From: Mucilaginibacter sp. OK098
GTDB lineage: Bacteria; Bacteroidota; Bacteroidia; Sphingobacteriales; Sphingobacteriaceae
DNA: 64,000 nucleotides
Direction: 5' to 3'
NCBI RefSeq assembly: GCF_900142915.1
Contig: NZ_FRCM01000002.1
Span: 124,001-188,000 of the forward strand
Shown here: positions 44,446 to 52,712 of the stretch, piece by piece
Layout of the letters: the number at the start of each line of letters is the position of its first letter
Numbering within the stretch: position 1 is the first letter of the stretch
Translations under genes and position numbers: made by a program
Notes under the pieces: model-generated
Told to the model about the DNA's origin: nothing
Seen by the model: the letters and a program-made list of their open reading frames with translations, nothing else
The model's database searches: none

Positions 44446-46119
44446 ATGTTTAAACCGAAGTTAATAGATACTTTAAAAAATTACACCAGGGATCAGTTTA
44501 TTAAAGATCTGATTGCCGGGGTGATTGTTGGGATTGTAGCCCTCCCTTTGGCTATTGCATTTGCCATTGCCTCGGGCGTTTCACCTGAAAAAGGCATTTT
44601 TACAGCCATTATCGCGGGCCTTATCATATCGGTTTTAGGAGGCAGCCGTGTACAGATAGGCGGCCCAACCGGGGCATTTATAGTGGTTGTTTATGGAATT
44701 GTACAGCAATTTGGTATTAATGGCTTGATCATCGCCACATTTATTGCCGGTGTATTGCTGATCATAATGGGATTAACTAAATTAGGGAATGCCATCAAGT
44801 ACATTCCCTATCCCTTAATTATTGGCTTTACCACAGGAATTGCCGTAATCATCTTTTCATCAGAAGTGAAGGACTTTTTGGGGCTGAAAATGGGAAGCGT
44901 CCCGGCCGATTTTATCAGTAAATGGCTGGCTTACGGCCAGCACCTGTCATCCGTAAATATTTATGCCCTGGCTATCGGGATCTTTACTTTACTGGTGGTT
45001 TTTCTATGGCCAAAAATTACGCACAAGGTTCCGGGTTCTCTTATCGCTATTATCATTACAACGCTTGCCGTTTGGTTTTTCCATCTCCCGGTTGAAACTA
45101 TCGGCAGTCGTTTTGGAGCCATCCCCTCTTCCCTGCCCCGCCCTGTAATTCCGGGAGTAAGCTTTGTCACTTTACAACAACTTATCAGGCCAGCCTTTAC
45201 CATTGCACTGCTCGGCAGTATTGAATCTTTATTATCCGCAGTGGTGGCGGATGGCATGATCGGTGGGAACCACCGTTCCAATACGGAACTCATTGCCCAG
45301 GGATTTGCCAATATCTGTTCGTCCCTTTTCGGCGGCATTCCCGCAACCGGGGCCATTGCCAGAACGGCTACGAATATAAAAAACGGGGGCCGGACACCGA
45401 TTGCAGGGATCATCCATGCGGTTACCCTACTAATCATTATGCTGTTTGTTGGCAAATGGGCCGCGCTGATCCCAATGGCAACATTGGCAGGGATCCTGAT
45501 AGTGGTAGCCTGGAACATGAGTGAGCTTGAAAATTTTATCGATGTATTTAAAGGGTCAAAAAGTGATGCCGCTGTTTTAATAACCACCTTTGCCCTTACG
45601 GTATTGGTAGACCTGACGGTAGCCATTGAAATAGGGATGATCCTGGCTGCATTCCTGTTTATGCGAAAAATGATGCAAATAAGTTCTGTAGAACAGGCAG
45701 TATTCCCGGCTCATCAGGCCGATGAAATGTTTAACCCGGAAGATCTTCCAAAAGGGGTGGATGTTTTTGAGATCAATGGTCCTTTATTTTTCGGCGCCGC
45801 CTATAAATTTAAGGATGCGATGAAAGTATTGGAAAACCCTGCAAGGGTATTGATCATCCGGATGAGGAATGTACCGGTTATTGACGCTACAGGCATTAGG
45901 GTATTAAGAGACGTAGATAAGGAAATAAAAAAGAAAGGGACCAAACTGATTCTTGCTGAAGTGAATAGTATTCAAGTGACAGGTGAATTAAAAAAAGCGC
46001 GGTTATTATTTCAAATCGGGAAAGGAAACGTTAAGGATACTTTTGAAAATGCAATAAAGCGGGCCAATGACATTTTATCGGAAGCAGCTATTGTCCATAT
46101 ACCTAAAAATAACAACTGA
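44446..46119 (+). CDS. SulP family anion transporter with STAS domain
   Basis: 557 residues. Sulfate_transp domain with about 12 membrane helices (about 10-420), with DLIAGVIVGIVALPLAIAFA, SRVQIGGPTGAFIVVVYGI and GGIPATGAIARTATNIKNGG, followed by a cytoplasmic STAS domain (about 440-545; NVPVIDATGIRVLRDV). Could carry sulfate or bicarbonate; sequence alone does not decide. No carbonic anhydrase is adjacent. It is on the same strand as the methyltransferases, possibly one operon under the FNR-like site, though a 55-bp gap separates them. Confidence 0.93.
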   Translation: MFKPKLIDTLKNYTRDQFIKDLIAGVIVGIVALPLAIAFAIASGVSPEKGIFTAIIAGLIISVLGGSRVQIGGPTGAFIVVVYGIVQQFGINGLIIATFIAGVLLIIMGLTKLGNAIKYIPYPLIIGFTTGIAVIIFSSEVKDFLGLKMGSVPADFISKWLAYGQHLSSVNIYALAIGIFTLLVVFLWPKITHKVPGSLIAIIITTLAVWFFHLPVETIGSRFGAIPSSLPRPVIPGVSFVTLQQLIRPAFTIALLGSIESLLSAVVADGMIGGNHRSNTELIAQGFANICSSLFGGIPATGAIARTATNIKNGGRTPIAGIIHAVTLLIIMLFVGKWAALIPMATLAGILIVVAWNMSELENFIDVFKGSKSDAAVLITTFALTVLVDLTVAIEIGMILAAFLFMRKMMQISSVEQAVFPAHQADEMFNPEDLPKGVDVFEINGPLFFGAAYKFKDAMKVLENPARVLIIRMRNVPVIDATGIRVLRDVDKEIKKKGTKLILAEVNSIQVTGELKKARLLFQIGKGNVKDTFENAIKRANDILSEAAIVHIPKNNN

Positions 46120-46180
46120 TAATTATTATACTATTCCGCTTCTATACCGGCATCAGCAGGTTGCTAACAACCCTAAATAT

Positions 46181-46603
46181 TTATAAGGATGTGTGCGCTT
46201 TGTTTCTTAACAGGCAGCGCCATGCTATTTTTAAATAACTATACATCATGGTTATTTGCTTGTTAAAAAAAGCAACCAGGTTGCTTTTCCCGGGCTGTTT
46301 ATAATTCAAAGCCTCAGCCTGTTGTATTTTATATTGTAGTTTAGTGATATCGGGCTTGGCCGCTGTTACGGCTTCTGTATCTTTTATGCTTGTCATCACT
46401 TTTGCAAATAGCCAGTAATTCTCTTCATCTTCCAGCTCACTTAAAACCCCGCCATCATCCCACCATTCAAACATCAATTTCAGGACATGATAAAACTTCG
46501 GATTTTCCCAAAGAAGGGTATCAAGCCGCCGCAGCTCCTCCTTTGAGGCTTCTTTGGTGAGCTTTTTAGCCACAAGCTCCCAGATCTGATCCTCAATATT
46601 CAT
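46181..46603 (-). pseudogene. Truncated FecR-like / MacB-type ABC permease fusion
   Basis: 140 residues. The N-terminal 75 (MNIEDQIWELVAKKLTKEAS, WENPKFYHVLKLMFEWWD) look like the N-terminal helical region of FecR-type anti-sigma proteins; the C-terminal 22 (MMYSYLKIAWRCLLRNKAHT) are exactly how FtsX/MacB permeases of Bacteroidetes begin. The frame then stops (TSL*), about 700 residues short of a permease. Sequence after the stop still has a degenerate INIxGL-like trace, then nothing before the SulP gene. It looks like a decayed 5' end of a FecR/permease fusion. Whether the short product is still made is unknown. Confidence 0.75.
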
Positions 46604-46793
46604 AAGGCGCTATCAATTAATGACCTGTTGCACATAACGTTCCGAATAATAATTATGAACTATTATTTAAAATCCGTGCCACTCATTTAAACAATTGAAA
46701 ATCAATTATTTAAATTACAATTTCAATGATCACCGTTCGAAAACGTTACAATAGCTGTCCGGTTTTAATTCCGGACAACCAGGCAAATTATTA

Positions 46794-47846
46794 TCAGTAA
46801 CTATCAGCTTCAATTATAGCATCTGCAAACGCCTGCGGTGCTTCCTGGGGCAGATTATGGCCAATACCGCCCGTAATGGTCCGGTGCGCATACTTGCCTG
46901 TGAATTTGTTACGATAAGATGCGGGATCCGGGTGTGGCGCACCATTGGCATCGCCTTCAAGGGTAATTGTGGGCACATTGATCGCCGGGCCTGCCGCAAG
47001 CCGCTTTTCCAGGTCGTCATATTGCGGTTCGCCTTCAGCCAGGCTCAGCCGCCAACGGTAATTATGGATCACAATGCTTACATGATCGGCATTATCAAAG
47101 GCCGCAGTGCTTCGATCGAACGTAGCATCATCAAAGTTCCATTTCGGCGATGCGGTTTTCCAGATGAGCTTGTTAAATTCATTCCTGTTTTCGCTATAGC
47201 CAATCTTGCCGCGTTCTGTGGCGAAATAATACTGGTACCACCAGGCTAGCTCTGCCTTTGGCGGCAGCGGACGTTTGCCGGCTTCAAGGTTGGTCACCAG
47301 GTAACCGCTCACGGAGACAAGGGCCTTGCAACGTTCCGGCCAAAGCGCCGCGATGATGCCGGCCGTGCGAGCTCCCCAGTCAAAACCACCGATGATCGCC
47401 TTTTGAATCTTGAGGGCATCCATTAAAGCAATGATATCTAGCGCAACCACCGACTGCTGCCCATTCCGGGGTGTGCCCGCTGAAAGAAATTGCGTGGTGC
47501 CGTGGCCCCGCAGATACGGTACAATCACCCTGTAGCCCTTAGCTGCAAGCAAAGGTGCAACATCGGCAAAGCTGTGGATATCATAAGGCCAGCCGTGCAG
47601 CAAAATTACCGGTTTACCATCAGCAGGGCCGGCTTCAGCGTACCCAATATTCAGCGCACCTGCATTGATCTGCTTCAATGGGCCGAATGATGCATTTGTT
47701 CCCCGTTCAGTTGTGGCAACTTCTGCGGGCTTTATCCCTGAGGATTGTGCATCTGCCGAACTGATCATAACGAGAGGACCGGCAGCTATGGTGATGGCCG
47801 CAGTGCTCAAAAAGCGGCGGCGATCATATTTAAGTTGTTCTGACAT
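46794..47846 (-). CDS. Tat-exported alpha/beta hydrolase (epoxide hydrolase/haloalkane dehalogenase type)
   Basis: 350 residues with a twin-arginine-type signal DRRRFLSTAAITI. The alpha/beta-hydrolase core has an oxyanion HGWPYD (about residue 84), the nucleophile Asp156 in GGFDWGAR and a C-terminal GGIGHNLPQE with the catalytic His. An Asp nucleophile is expected for epoxide or halide hydrolysis rather than ester cleavage. 73 bp after the Ohr gene on the same strand, with a hairpin between. The substrate is unknown. Its partner set (Ohr, second epoxide hydrolase) points to envelope electrophile or lipid-oxidation defence. Confidence 0.87.
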   Translation of the reverse strand: MSEQLKYDRRRFLSTAAITIAAGPLVMISSADAQSSGIKPAEVATTERGTNASFGPLKQINAGALNIGYAEAGPADGKPVILLHGWPYDIHSFADVAPLLAAKGYRVIVPYLRGHGTTQFLSAGTPRNGQQSVVALDIIALMDALKIQKAIIGGFDWGARTAGIIAALWPERCKALVSVSGYLVTNLEAGKRPLPPKAELAWWYQYYFATERGKIGYSENRNEFNKLIWKTASPKWNFDDATFDRSTAAFDNADHVSIVIHNYRWRLSLAEGEPQYDDLEKRLAAGPAINVPTITLEGDANGAPHPDPASYRNKFTGKYAHRTITGGIGHNLPQEAPQAFADAIIEADSY

Positions 47847-47874
47847 TTTATTTCTGTTTAGTATTTGTTAGAAA

Positions 47875-47899
47875 GCCTGCCCGAGGTTACCAGGCAGGC
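47875..47899 (-). terminator. Hairpin after the Ohr gene
   Basis: On the minus strand GCCTGCC and GGCAGGC pair around an 11-nt loop and are followed by TTTCT. It lies 20 bp after the Ohr stop codon and may reduce read-through into the alpha/beta hydrolase gene. Confidence 0.5.
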
Positions 47900-47919
47900 C
47901 AGATCTGTTAAAGGATTAT

Positions 47920-48390
47920 TTAAACCAGGTTGATCACTACATCAATGTTGCCACGGGTGGCTTTTGAATACGGACAGGTCTGGTGAGCAGCATCGGCAAG
48001 GGCCTGGGCCACTTCGCGCTCTAAACCCGGCAGACTGATGTTAAGGCGGGCCTGCAAAGCGTAAGCGTCACCGGTTAAGGCCAGGTCAACTTCGGTGTCA
48101 ACGGCTCCGTCATTCGGGAACCTTACTTTCATTTTGCCGGCCGCAATTTTCATAGCACCGATAAAACAAGCTGACCAGCCTGCAGCAAACAACTGCTCAG
48201 GATTAGTGCCGCTGCCTTCGGTACCCGGAATTGAAAGCTTAATATCAAGGTTACCGTCAGAACTGCGCGACGAGCCACCATCGCGACCACCTGTGGTATG
48301 GGTTTTGCCAGTGTATAGTACTTTTTTAATCAGGGTTGTGGTTTCTTTTGATGGATTCACTTGTGAATCTGCAATTGTGTTATTTTCCAT
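47920..48390 (-). CDS. Organic hydroperoxide resistance protein (Ohr/OsmC family)
   Basis: Thiol peroxidase that reduces organic hydroperoxides. 156 residues with the two catalytic cysteines in typical settings: Cys75 in GWSACFIGAM and Cys139 in HQTCPYSKATRGN. Early TGKTHTTGGRDGGSRSSDG and LKLSIPGTEGSGTNPEQLFA support Ohr rather than OsmC. Cytoplasmic. It has its own promoter with the two-part motif at 48471 and a TATTTTTG box at 48426, about 30 nt leader. Probably co-regulated with the DUF1223-DoxX-epoxide hydrolase operon. Confidence 0.93.
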   Translation of the reverse strand: MENNTIADSQVNPSKETTTLIKKVLYTGKTHTTGGRDGGSSRSSDGNLDIKLSIPGTEGSGTNPEQLFAAGWSACFIGAMKIAAGKMKVRFPNDGAVDTEVDLALTGDAYALQARLNISLPGLEREVAQALADAAHQTCPYSKATRGNIDVVINLV

Positions 48391-48425
48391 TGTTTTAATT
48401 TTTAAACTGTTTTGATTTGTTGAGT

Positions 48426-48433
48426 CAAAAATA
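48426..48433 (-). promoter_or_regulatory. -7 promoter element TATTTTTG of the Ohr gene
   Basis: Exact TAnnTTTG match on the minus strand; transcription start near 48420 gives a leader of about 30 nt. No -33 TTTG at normal spacing, in keeping with an activator-dependent promoter. Confidence 0.6.
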
Positions 48434-48470
48434 CCTGTACACCAGGCATCTTACGACCATAAAACAGGGA

Positions 48471-48499
48471 GGTGGACAAATTGGATCGTGGGTTAGACA
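48471..48499 (-). promoter_or_regulatory. Two-part direct-repeat operator upstream of Ohr
   Basis: Minus strand reads TGTCTAAC-N13-TGTCCACC: two related 8-mers with start-to-start 21 bp (two helical turns). 37 bp separate it from the -7 box. The same 16 bases with the same spacing occur upstream of DUF1223 (51198). Confidence 0.7.
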
Positions 48500-48533
48500 T
48501 TTTTAACTCCGACTTATCCGCCTCCCCTTCCAA

Positions 48534-49823
48534 TTACCTTAATGATTTGAATGCTGCGCGCAGCTCTTCAGCAAAAAGCTGTGGCTGTTCCCATTGTGCA
48601 AAGTGACCACCCTTGTCTACTTCATGGAAATAGATCAGGTTGTGATAACTGCGCTCTGTCCAGCTTTTTGGCGCCTGGTAGATCTCGCCGGGAAACACGG
48701 TTACAGCAACAGGGATCGAGATCTCTGCTGTCTTTTGCTCTATAACATTGAAATTGTTGGTATTGTTTTCCCAGTAAAGTTGTGCTGAAGAAGCCGCAGT
48801 ATTGGTAAGCCAATAAAGTGTGATATCGTCCAGGATCTCATCTTTGGTGAGTACTTTCTCTGCATTCCCGCCGCTATAGGTCCAGTCATTAAACTTGTCT
48901 AAGAAAAAGGAAGCAAGGCCCACCGGCGAATCCGACAACCCATAACCCAATGTTTGCGGGCGGGTTACCATTATGCCAGCATAACCGCCACCCTTTGAGT
49001 ATAGGTAATTCAATGATTTGAACGCAGCTTTCTCCTTGGCCGACAGTCCGGCTGGTTCAGGATCGCCGTTTTTAAGCGCTGTCGCTACGTCAGCAGGCAC
49101 CGTTGCGGGCATATTGACATGAATGCCCAACAAACCCACAGGTTTTTGACGCGCCATAGCATCTGCTACTACTGAACCCCAGTCGCCACCCTGTGAAACA
49201 TAATGAGTATATCCAAGGCGTTTCATCAGCATATCCCAGGCTTTAGCAATGCGGTCAGGGCCCCAGCCTGTACCCTTTGGTTTTTCAGAAAAGCCATAAC
49301 CAGGCATCGAAGGAATCACCACATCAAAGGCATCTTCTGCACGGCCGCCAAAAGCAACCGGATCGGTAAGCGGACCAATGATCTTCAGAAGTTCAAATAC
49401 TGAACCTGGCCAGCCGTGGGTAATTATCAGTGGCAACGCGTTTGGATTTTTAGAGCGGACGTGCACGAACTGAATATCAAGCCCATCAATATTAGTTACA
49501 AATTGCGGTAAAGCATTCAGTTTCGCCTCGGCCTTACGCCAGTCATAATCCGTACCCCAATATTTTACAAGATTTTGGATCTGCTCCAGCTTTACGCCCT
49601 GGGTGCGGTCGGTTACAGTTTCCTTATCGGGCCACCTTGTTGCCAGCACACGTTGGCGAAGGTCAGTTAATGCCGCTTCCGGAACATTAATATGGAAGGG
49701 GCGGATTTGTTCGGAGGTCGGGGTGCCGGCAACGGGAATGGTCTGGGTAAAGCCGGGCGCAGCCAGCAATATAAGTGCACCGGTAATGATCTTACCGGCA
49801 AGCGTAATTTTGTTCTTTTTCAT
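48534..49823 (-). CDS. Exported epoxide hydrolase (EHN-domain alpha/beta hydrolase)
   Basis: 429 residues: signal peptide (1-27 ending FTQ), an EHN N-terminal domain (about 38-150; IRPFHINVPEAALTDLRQRV) and alpha/beta-hydrolase core with oxyanion HGWPG at 136, nucleophile Asp214 in SQGGDWGS and His in DKGGHFAQWEQP. A juvenile-hormone/microsomal-type epoxide hydrolase architecture. It follows DoxX by 50 bp. Acts in the periplasm on an unknown epoxide. Together with the other Asp-nucleophile hydrolase (46794) it makes two exported hydrolases in one cluster. Confidence 0.92.
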   Translation of the reverse strand: MKKNKITLAGKIITGALILLAAPGFTQTIPVAGTPTSEQIRPFHINVPEAALTDLRQRVLATRWPDKETVTDRTQGVKLEQIQNLVKYWGTDYDWRKAEAKLNALPQFVTNIDGLDIQFVHVRSKNPNALPLIITHGWPGSVFELLKIIGPLTDPVAFGGRAEDAFDVVIPSMPGYGFSEKPKGTGWGPDRIAKAWDMLMKRLGYTHYVSQGGDWGSVVADAMARQKPVGLLGIHVNMPATVPADVATALKNGDPEPAGLSAKEKAAFKSLNYLYSKGGGYAGIMVTRPQTLGYGLSDSPVGLASFFLDKFNDWTYSGGNAEKVLTKDEILDDITLYWLTNTAASSAQLYWENNTNNFNVIEQKTAEISIPVAVTVFPGEIYQAPKSWTERSYHNLIYFHEVDKGGHFAQWEQPQLFAEELRAAFKSLR

Positions 49824-49873
49824 TTTTTTTATTGATTTTGAACTATCATTAATAGTTCGTTTATGTTGATTAT

Positions 49874-50290
49874 TTATATTTCGTTTGCAACCAATTTGTG
49901 TTCCTGGTGCAGATGATTAAGCTTGTGGAATTGCAGGTAAGTAATAACGACTACCACAAATGCGATACCTGATCTAACCAGGTCACCATTGTTGTTTATG
50001 GCATATCCGGAGGCGAACGCAAAGATCAGGTCAAAAACAAGTCCGGCAAAAACCCAATCCCTGAGCCAATGCAGTTTGTGAGGCACCAGGAGTGCAATTA
50101 TGCCCGCAATTTTTGAAATTCCTAATAGGGTGATAAAATATGGGGGATACCCCATTTTTAAGGTTTTGATATAAGTAAGAGGGTTTTTAGTGATCTCGAA
50201 ATAACCGCTTGCTAAAAAAAGCAGGGAAATCAATGTAACACCCACCCAATAGATAATTTTTGTTGTTTTTGTTCCGCTTAAATTGTTCAT
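49874..50290 (-). CDS. DoxX family membrane protein
   Basis: 138 residues with four membrane helices (about 12-30, 48-68, 74-94 and 98-118). The segment YWVGVTLISLLFLASGYFEI followed by MGYPPYFITLLGISKIAGI is the DoxX/DUF6790-like pattern, linked in some bacteria to thiol/quinone redox protection. It lies between the DUF1223 and epoxide hydrolase genes on the same strand, 51 and 50 bp apart, so probably the middle of an operon. Confidence 0.87.
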   Translation of the reverse strand: MNNLSGTKTTKIIYWVGVTLISLLFLASGYFEITKNPLTYIKTLKMGYPPYFITLLGISKIAGIIALLVPHKLHWLRDWVFAGLVFDLIFAFASGYAINNNGDLVRSGIAFVVVVITYLQFHKLNHLHQEHKLVANEI

Positions 50291-50341
50291 GATAATTTTT
50301 GTTTGATTTGTAAAAATTTAGTTTGAAGAGCTTCATTATTC

Positions 50342-51130
50342 TTAATTGGCGTTCAAAGCGGCTTTAGCTACTGCCAAAATCTCGCCTGTGTCTTGATCCT
50401 GTACCAGCCCAAGTACTTCCCAGTTTTGAGCATTAAAATCTTTGGGCAAAACAACTGTAGCATTTCCATTTCCATCGGCACTTAAGGGTTTGGCCTGCAG
50501 CTTACGAACGATCTGCACGTGTGCAAGAGAGCGTCCGGCGTTTTCTCCACGCGCCACTTTACTTTGAGCAGCTTTTTGCACAATGGCTATCAGTAAGCTG
50601 CTACCGTTTGCAACCTGTGTTGCCTGGTATTGTACCTTGAGCCCTTCACCATCCTGCTGAGCCTGAAGTGTGAGGGTTGCGCCTGGCTTTATTGCCAGCT
50701 GTTCAGTGATCGCGTTGCGGAGAGCCGGTTCGTCTGACCCCACATATTCAGCCTTTCCATTTACAATAACCTGCGGGGTATAAATTTCAGGTGCATTAAG
50801 CCAGTGTCCGTACTGTACCTGCCTTTTTGAATAATCGGCACTGCTGAATAGATCTTTCCAGCCTTGCCTGTCCCAGTAGTCAACATGGTAAGCCAATAAA
50901 TAAACAGCTTTGCCTCGTGCCTCCTGTTGTATTTTTGCCAGCAGTTCCTCTGCAGGCGGGCAGCTTGAGCATCCTTCGGATGTAAATAGCTCTAATACGG
51001 CAAAACCTTTTCCATCAGCTTTTGCGATGCTTTTTTTAACTGTCACCTTATCCCGGCCAATAAAGGCGGCAAGAGATAAAACAGTGATAATAAAGCCGGT
51101 AGTTAGTCCTAAAATTTTAATAGTTTTCAT
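50342..51130 (-). CDS. DUF1223 thioredoxin-like exported protein
   Basis: 262 residues. ATG at 51130 is chosen over 51154 because a good TAnnTTTG box (51152-51159) lies at the upstream ATG and would put the transcript start downstream of it. A signal anchor or peptide (about 5-25), then a thioredoxin-like fold with FTSEGCSSCPPAEELL (Cys-x-x-Cys) and a peptide-pairing region EIYTPQVIVNGKAEYVGSDE. DUF1223 proteins are predicted redox proteins of unknown function. First gene of the operon with DoxX and the epoxide hydrolase. Confidence 0.88.
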   Translation of the reverse strand: MKTIKILGLTTGFIITVLSLAAFIGRDKVTVKKSIAKADGKGFAVLELFTSEGCSSCPPAEELLAKIQQEARGKAVYLLAYHVDYWDRQGWKDLFSSADYSKRQVQYGHWLNAPEIYTPQVIVNGKAEYVGSDEPALRNAITEQLAIKPGATLTLQAQQDGEGLKVQYQATQVANGSSLLIAIVQKAAQSKVARGENAGRSLAHVQIVRKLQAKPLSADGNGNATVVLPKDFNAQNWEVLGLVQDQDTGEILAVAKAALNAN

Positions 51131-51151
51131 ATTTTTTTCTTGTTTGTTGCT

Positions 51152-51159
51152 CAAAACTA
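51152..51159 (-). promoter_or_regulatory. -7 promoter element TAGTTTTG of the DUF1223 operon
   Basis: Exact TAnnTTTG match on the minus strand. Transcription start near 51146 leaves about 16 nt before the ATG at 51130, and argues against the upstream ATG at 51154. Confidence 0.6.
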
Positions 51160-51197
51160 TTTCAAAAGCAGGCTGTCGGTTAGTTCAAACTGGTCGG

Positions 51198-51226
51198 GGT
51201 GGACATAGTATTAGGGGAGTTAGACA
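51198..51226 (-). promoter_or_regulatory. Two-part direct-repeat operator upstream of DUF1223 operon
   Basis: Minus strand reads TGTCTAAC-N13-TGTCCACC, identical in both 8-mers and in spacing to the Ohr operator at 48471, while the spacer bases differ. 38 bp separate it from the -7 box (37 bp at Ohr). Confidence 0.75.
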
Positions 51227-51692
51227 AATAGCGTATTGAATTAGGCAGGCAGGTTGATCATACTTCATTAAGTTTGATCAACACATACTTTCCCCCTCTT
51301 TGCGGAGCAGAGCGTTCCATGCGTTCCATTTTTACTCACGGAACACCCGGAACATTATGAAACACGCTGACTATCAATTATTTAGATACTTATCAAGAAT
51401 TAAACTAGTGCAAATATCTGACAATCAATATGTTCCACCTATCTTTATATCAAACTCACTCTAACTTAGGGAAGAGTTAGGTGAGCTCAGGAATGACATC
51501 CAATAACGAGCTCACTTAACAGGAATCAATCCGGTAAAGATATAACAGGGTTCAAAATGCCAACTCCAGGTTTAATATTGTCTATTCCAACTATTAAGCG
51601 CGTGGGATAACCCCTTCCATACCATAATTTAGTGATGGCATCGGGATCTGATAAGCTATCCTATCTTTGAATGCTATATTTGACCGGGCAAT

Positions 51693-52712
51693 ATGAACAA
51701 CAAAACATTTAAGATCTCGAATAAAATAATCTGGATAAGCTCTTTTTTCCTGGGCGTGCTTATGTCTGTCCCCAAAATTGCCGAGCATCATTTTAACCCT
51801 TACGAAGCGCTTGTAGATTCCACAGTAACGTTTTTATTTGCGCTTTTTATGTGGTATTATAATATCAAAACGCTTCCCGCATACTCTTCAAAAGATGTTG
51901 CCAATGGTTTTTCAGTTATCCGTTTAGTTAAAGGTTTGTTTTTGGGGATAACCGTGATGTTTATTTTAGCCTGTATCCAGCAGTTTTTACTATCGCACCT
52001 GAATTTTGGTCCCGTAATGCTGATGTTTGAGGTTAGGGGTATCCTGGTCAACGTTATGTTTTATATGTTTATTCACCTGTTATACCAGAGTTCCCGGAAT
52101 CAGCAGGTAGGCATTGAGTTGGAACGTACCAAGTCAGACAATCTGGCCGCACAGTATGAGTTGCTTAAGCAGCAGGTAAATCCGCACTTCCTGTTTAATA
52201 GTTTAAATACTTTAAAATATATGGTGGAGAGCGATGATGCCCACAGTGTGGATTTTATTTTAAAGCTTTCGGATTTTTACCGGTTCACCCTTGAAAGCCG
52301 GAAACTCGACCTGATCAAACTTTCTGAAGAACTGGAGATCCTTAATGCTTATGTATTCCTGTTAAAGGCACGTTTTGAGGATGGCATCGATCTTTCTATC
52401 AATATCAACCAGGACCATTACCGGTCTCTTATTCCTCCTTTTACCTTACAACTACTGGTTGAAAATTGTATCAAGCATAATATCGTATCGTTGGATCATC
52501 CATTACAGATCAGGCTATATTCGGAAAAAGATTTCATTGTAGTTGAAAACCGGCTTCAGCTAAAAAGAACTCCGGAAGCTTCTACCGGAATGGGTCTCGA
52601 AAATATCAACCAGCGCTATATTCATTTTTTAGATAAAAAGATTGAAATACTGGCGAGTGAAACATTATTCACTATAAAACTTCCCATCATCCATGAAGAT
52701 CATCATAATTGA
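51693..52712 (+). CDS. LytS-type sensor histidine kinase
   Basis: 339 residues. Four membrane helices (about 12-30, 43-58, 78-100 and 108-132), a short coiled linker, then a His_kinase domain with the phospho-acceptor His165 in QVNPHFLFNSLN and a HATPase region (LQLLVENCIKHN, TGMGLENINQRY). It lacks an extracellular sensing domain, so the signal is probably sensed in the membrane. It overlaps the LytTR regulator gene by 20 bp, so the pair is co-translated. Confidence 0.93.
   Translation: MNNKTFKISNKIIWISSFFLGVLMSVPKIAEHHFNPYEALVDSTVTFLFALFMWYYNIKTLPAYSSKDVANGFSVIRLVKGLFLGITVMFILACIQQFLLSHLNFGPVMLMFEVRGILVNVMFYMFIHLLYQSSRNQQVGIELERTKSDNLAAQYELLKQQVNPHFLFNSLNTLKYMVESDDAHSVDFILKLSDFYRFTLESRKLDLIKLSEELEILNAYVFLLKARFEDGIDLSININQDHYRSLIPPFTLQLLVENCIKHNIVSLDHPLQIRLYSEKDFIVVENRLQLKRTPEASTGMGLENINQRYIHFLDKKIEILASETLFTIKLPIIHEDHHN

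Larger units (their letters stand above)
51131..51692. other. 562-bp divergent region upstream of DUF1223 operon and LytS gene
   Basis: Besides the operator (51198) and promoter (51152), it holds several unexplained small inverted repeats: GTTGATCA (51253-51260) / TGATCAAC (51275-51282) and GTGAGCTC (51481-51488) / GAGCTCAC (51508-51515), plus a doubled GCGTTCCAT at about 51318. A TATATTTG box at 51675-51682 lies just before the LytS ATG. No protein frame is supported. Confidence 0.6.

Noticed and set aside
46756..46777. Hairpin TGTCCGG / CCGGACA after the alpha/beta hydrolase gene
   Set aside because: Good stem but no T-run on the minus strand; not enough to call a terminator.
51131..51154. 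Upstream ATG at 51154 for DUF1223
   Set aside because: The TAnnTTTG promoter box overlaps it, so the transcript should start downstream of it.
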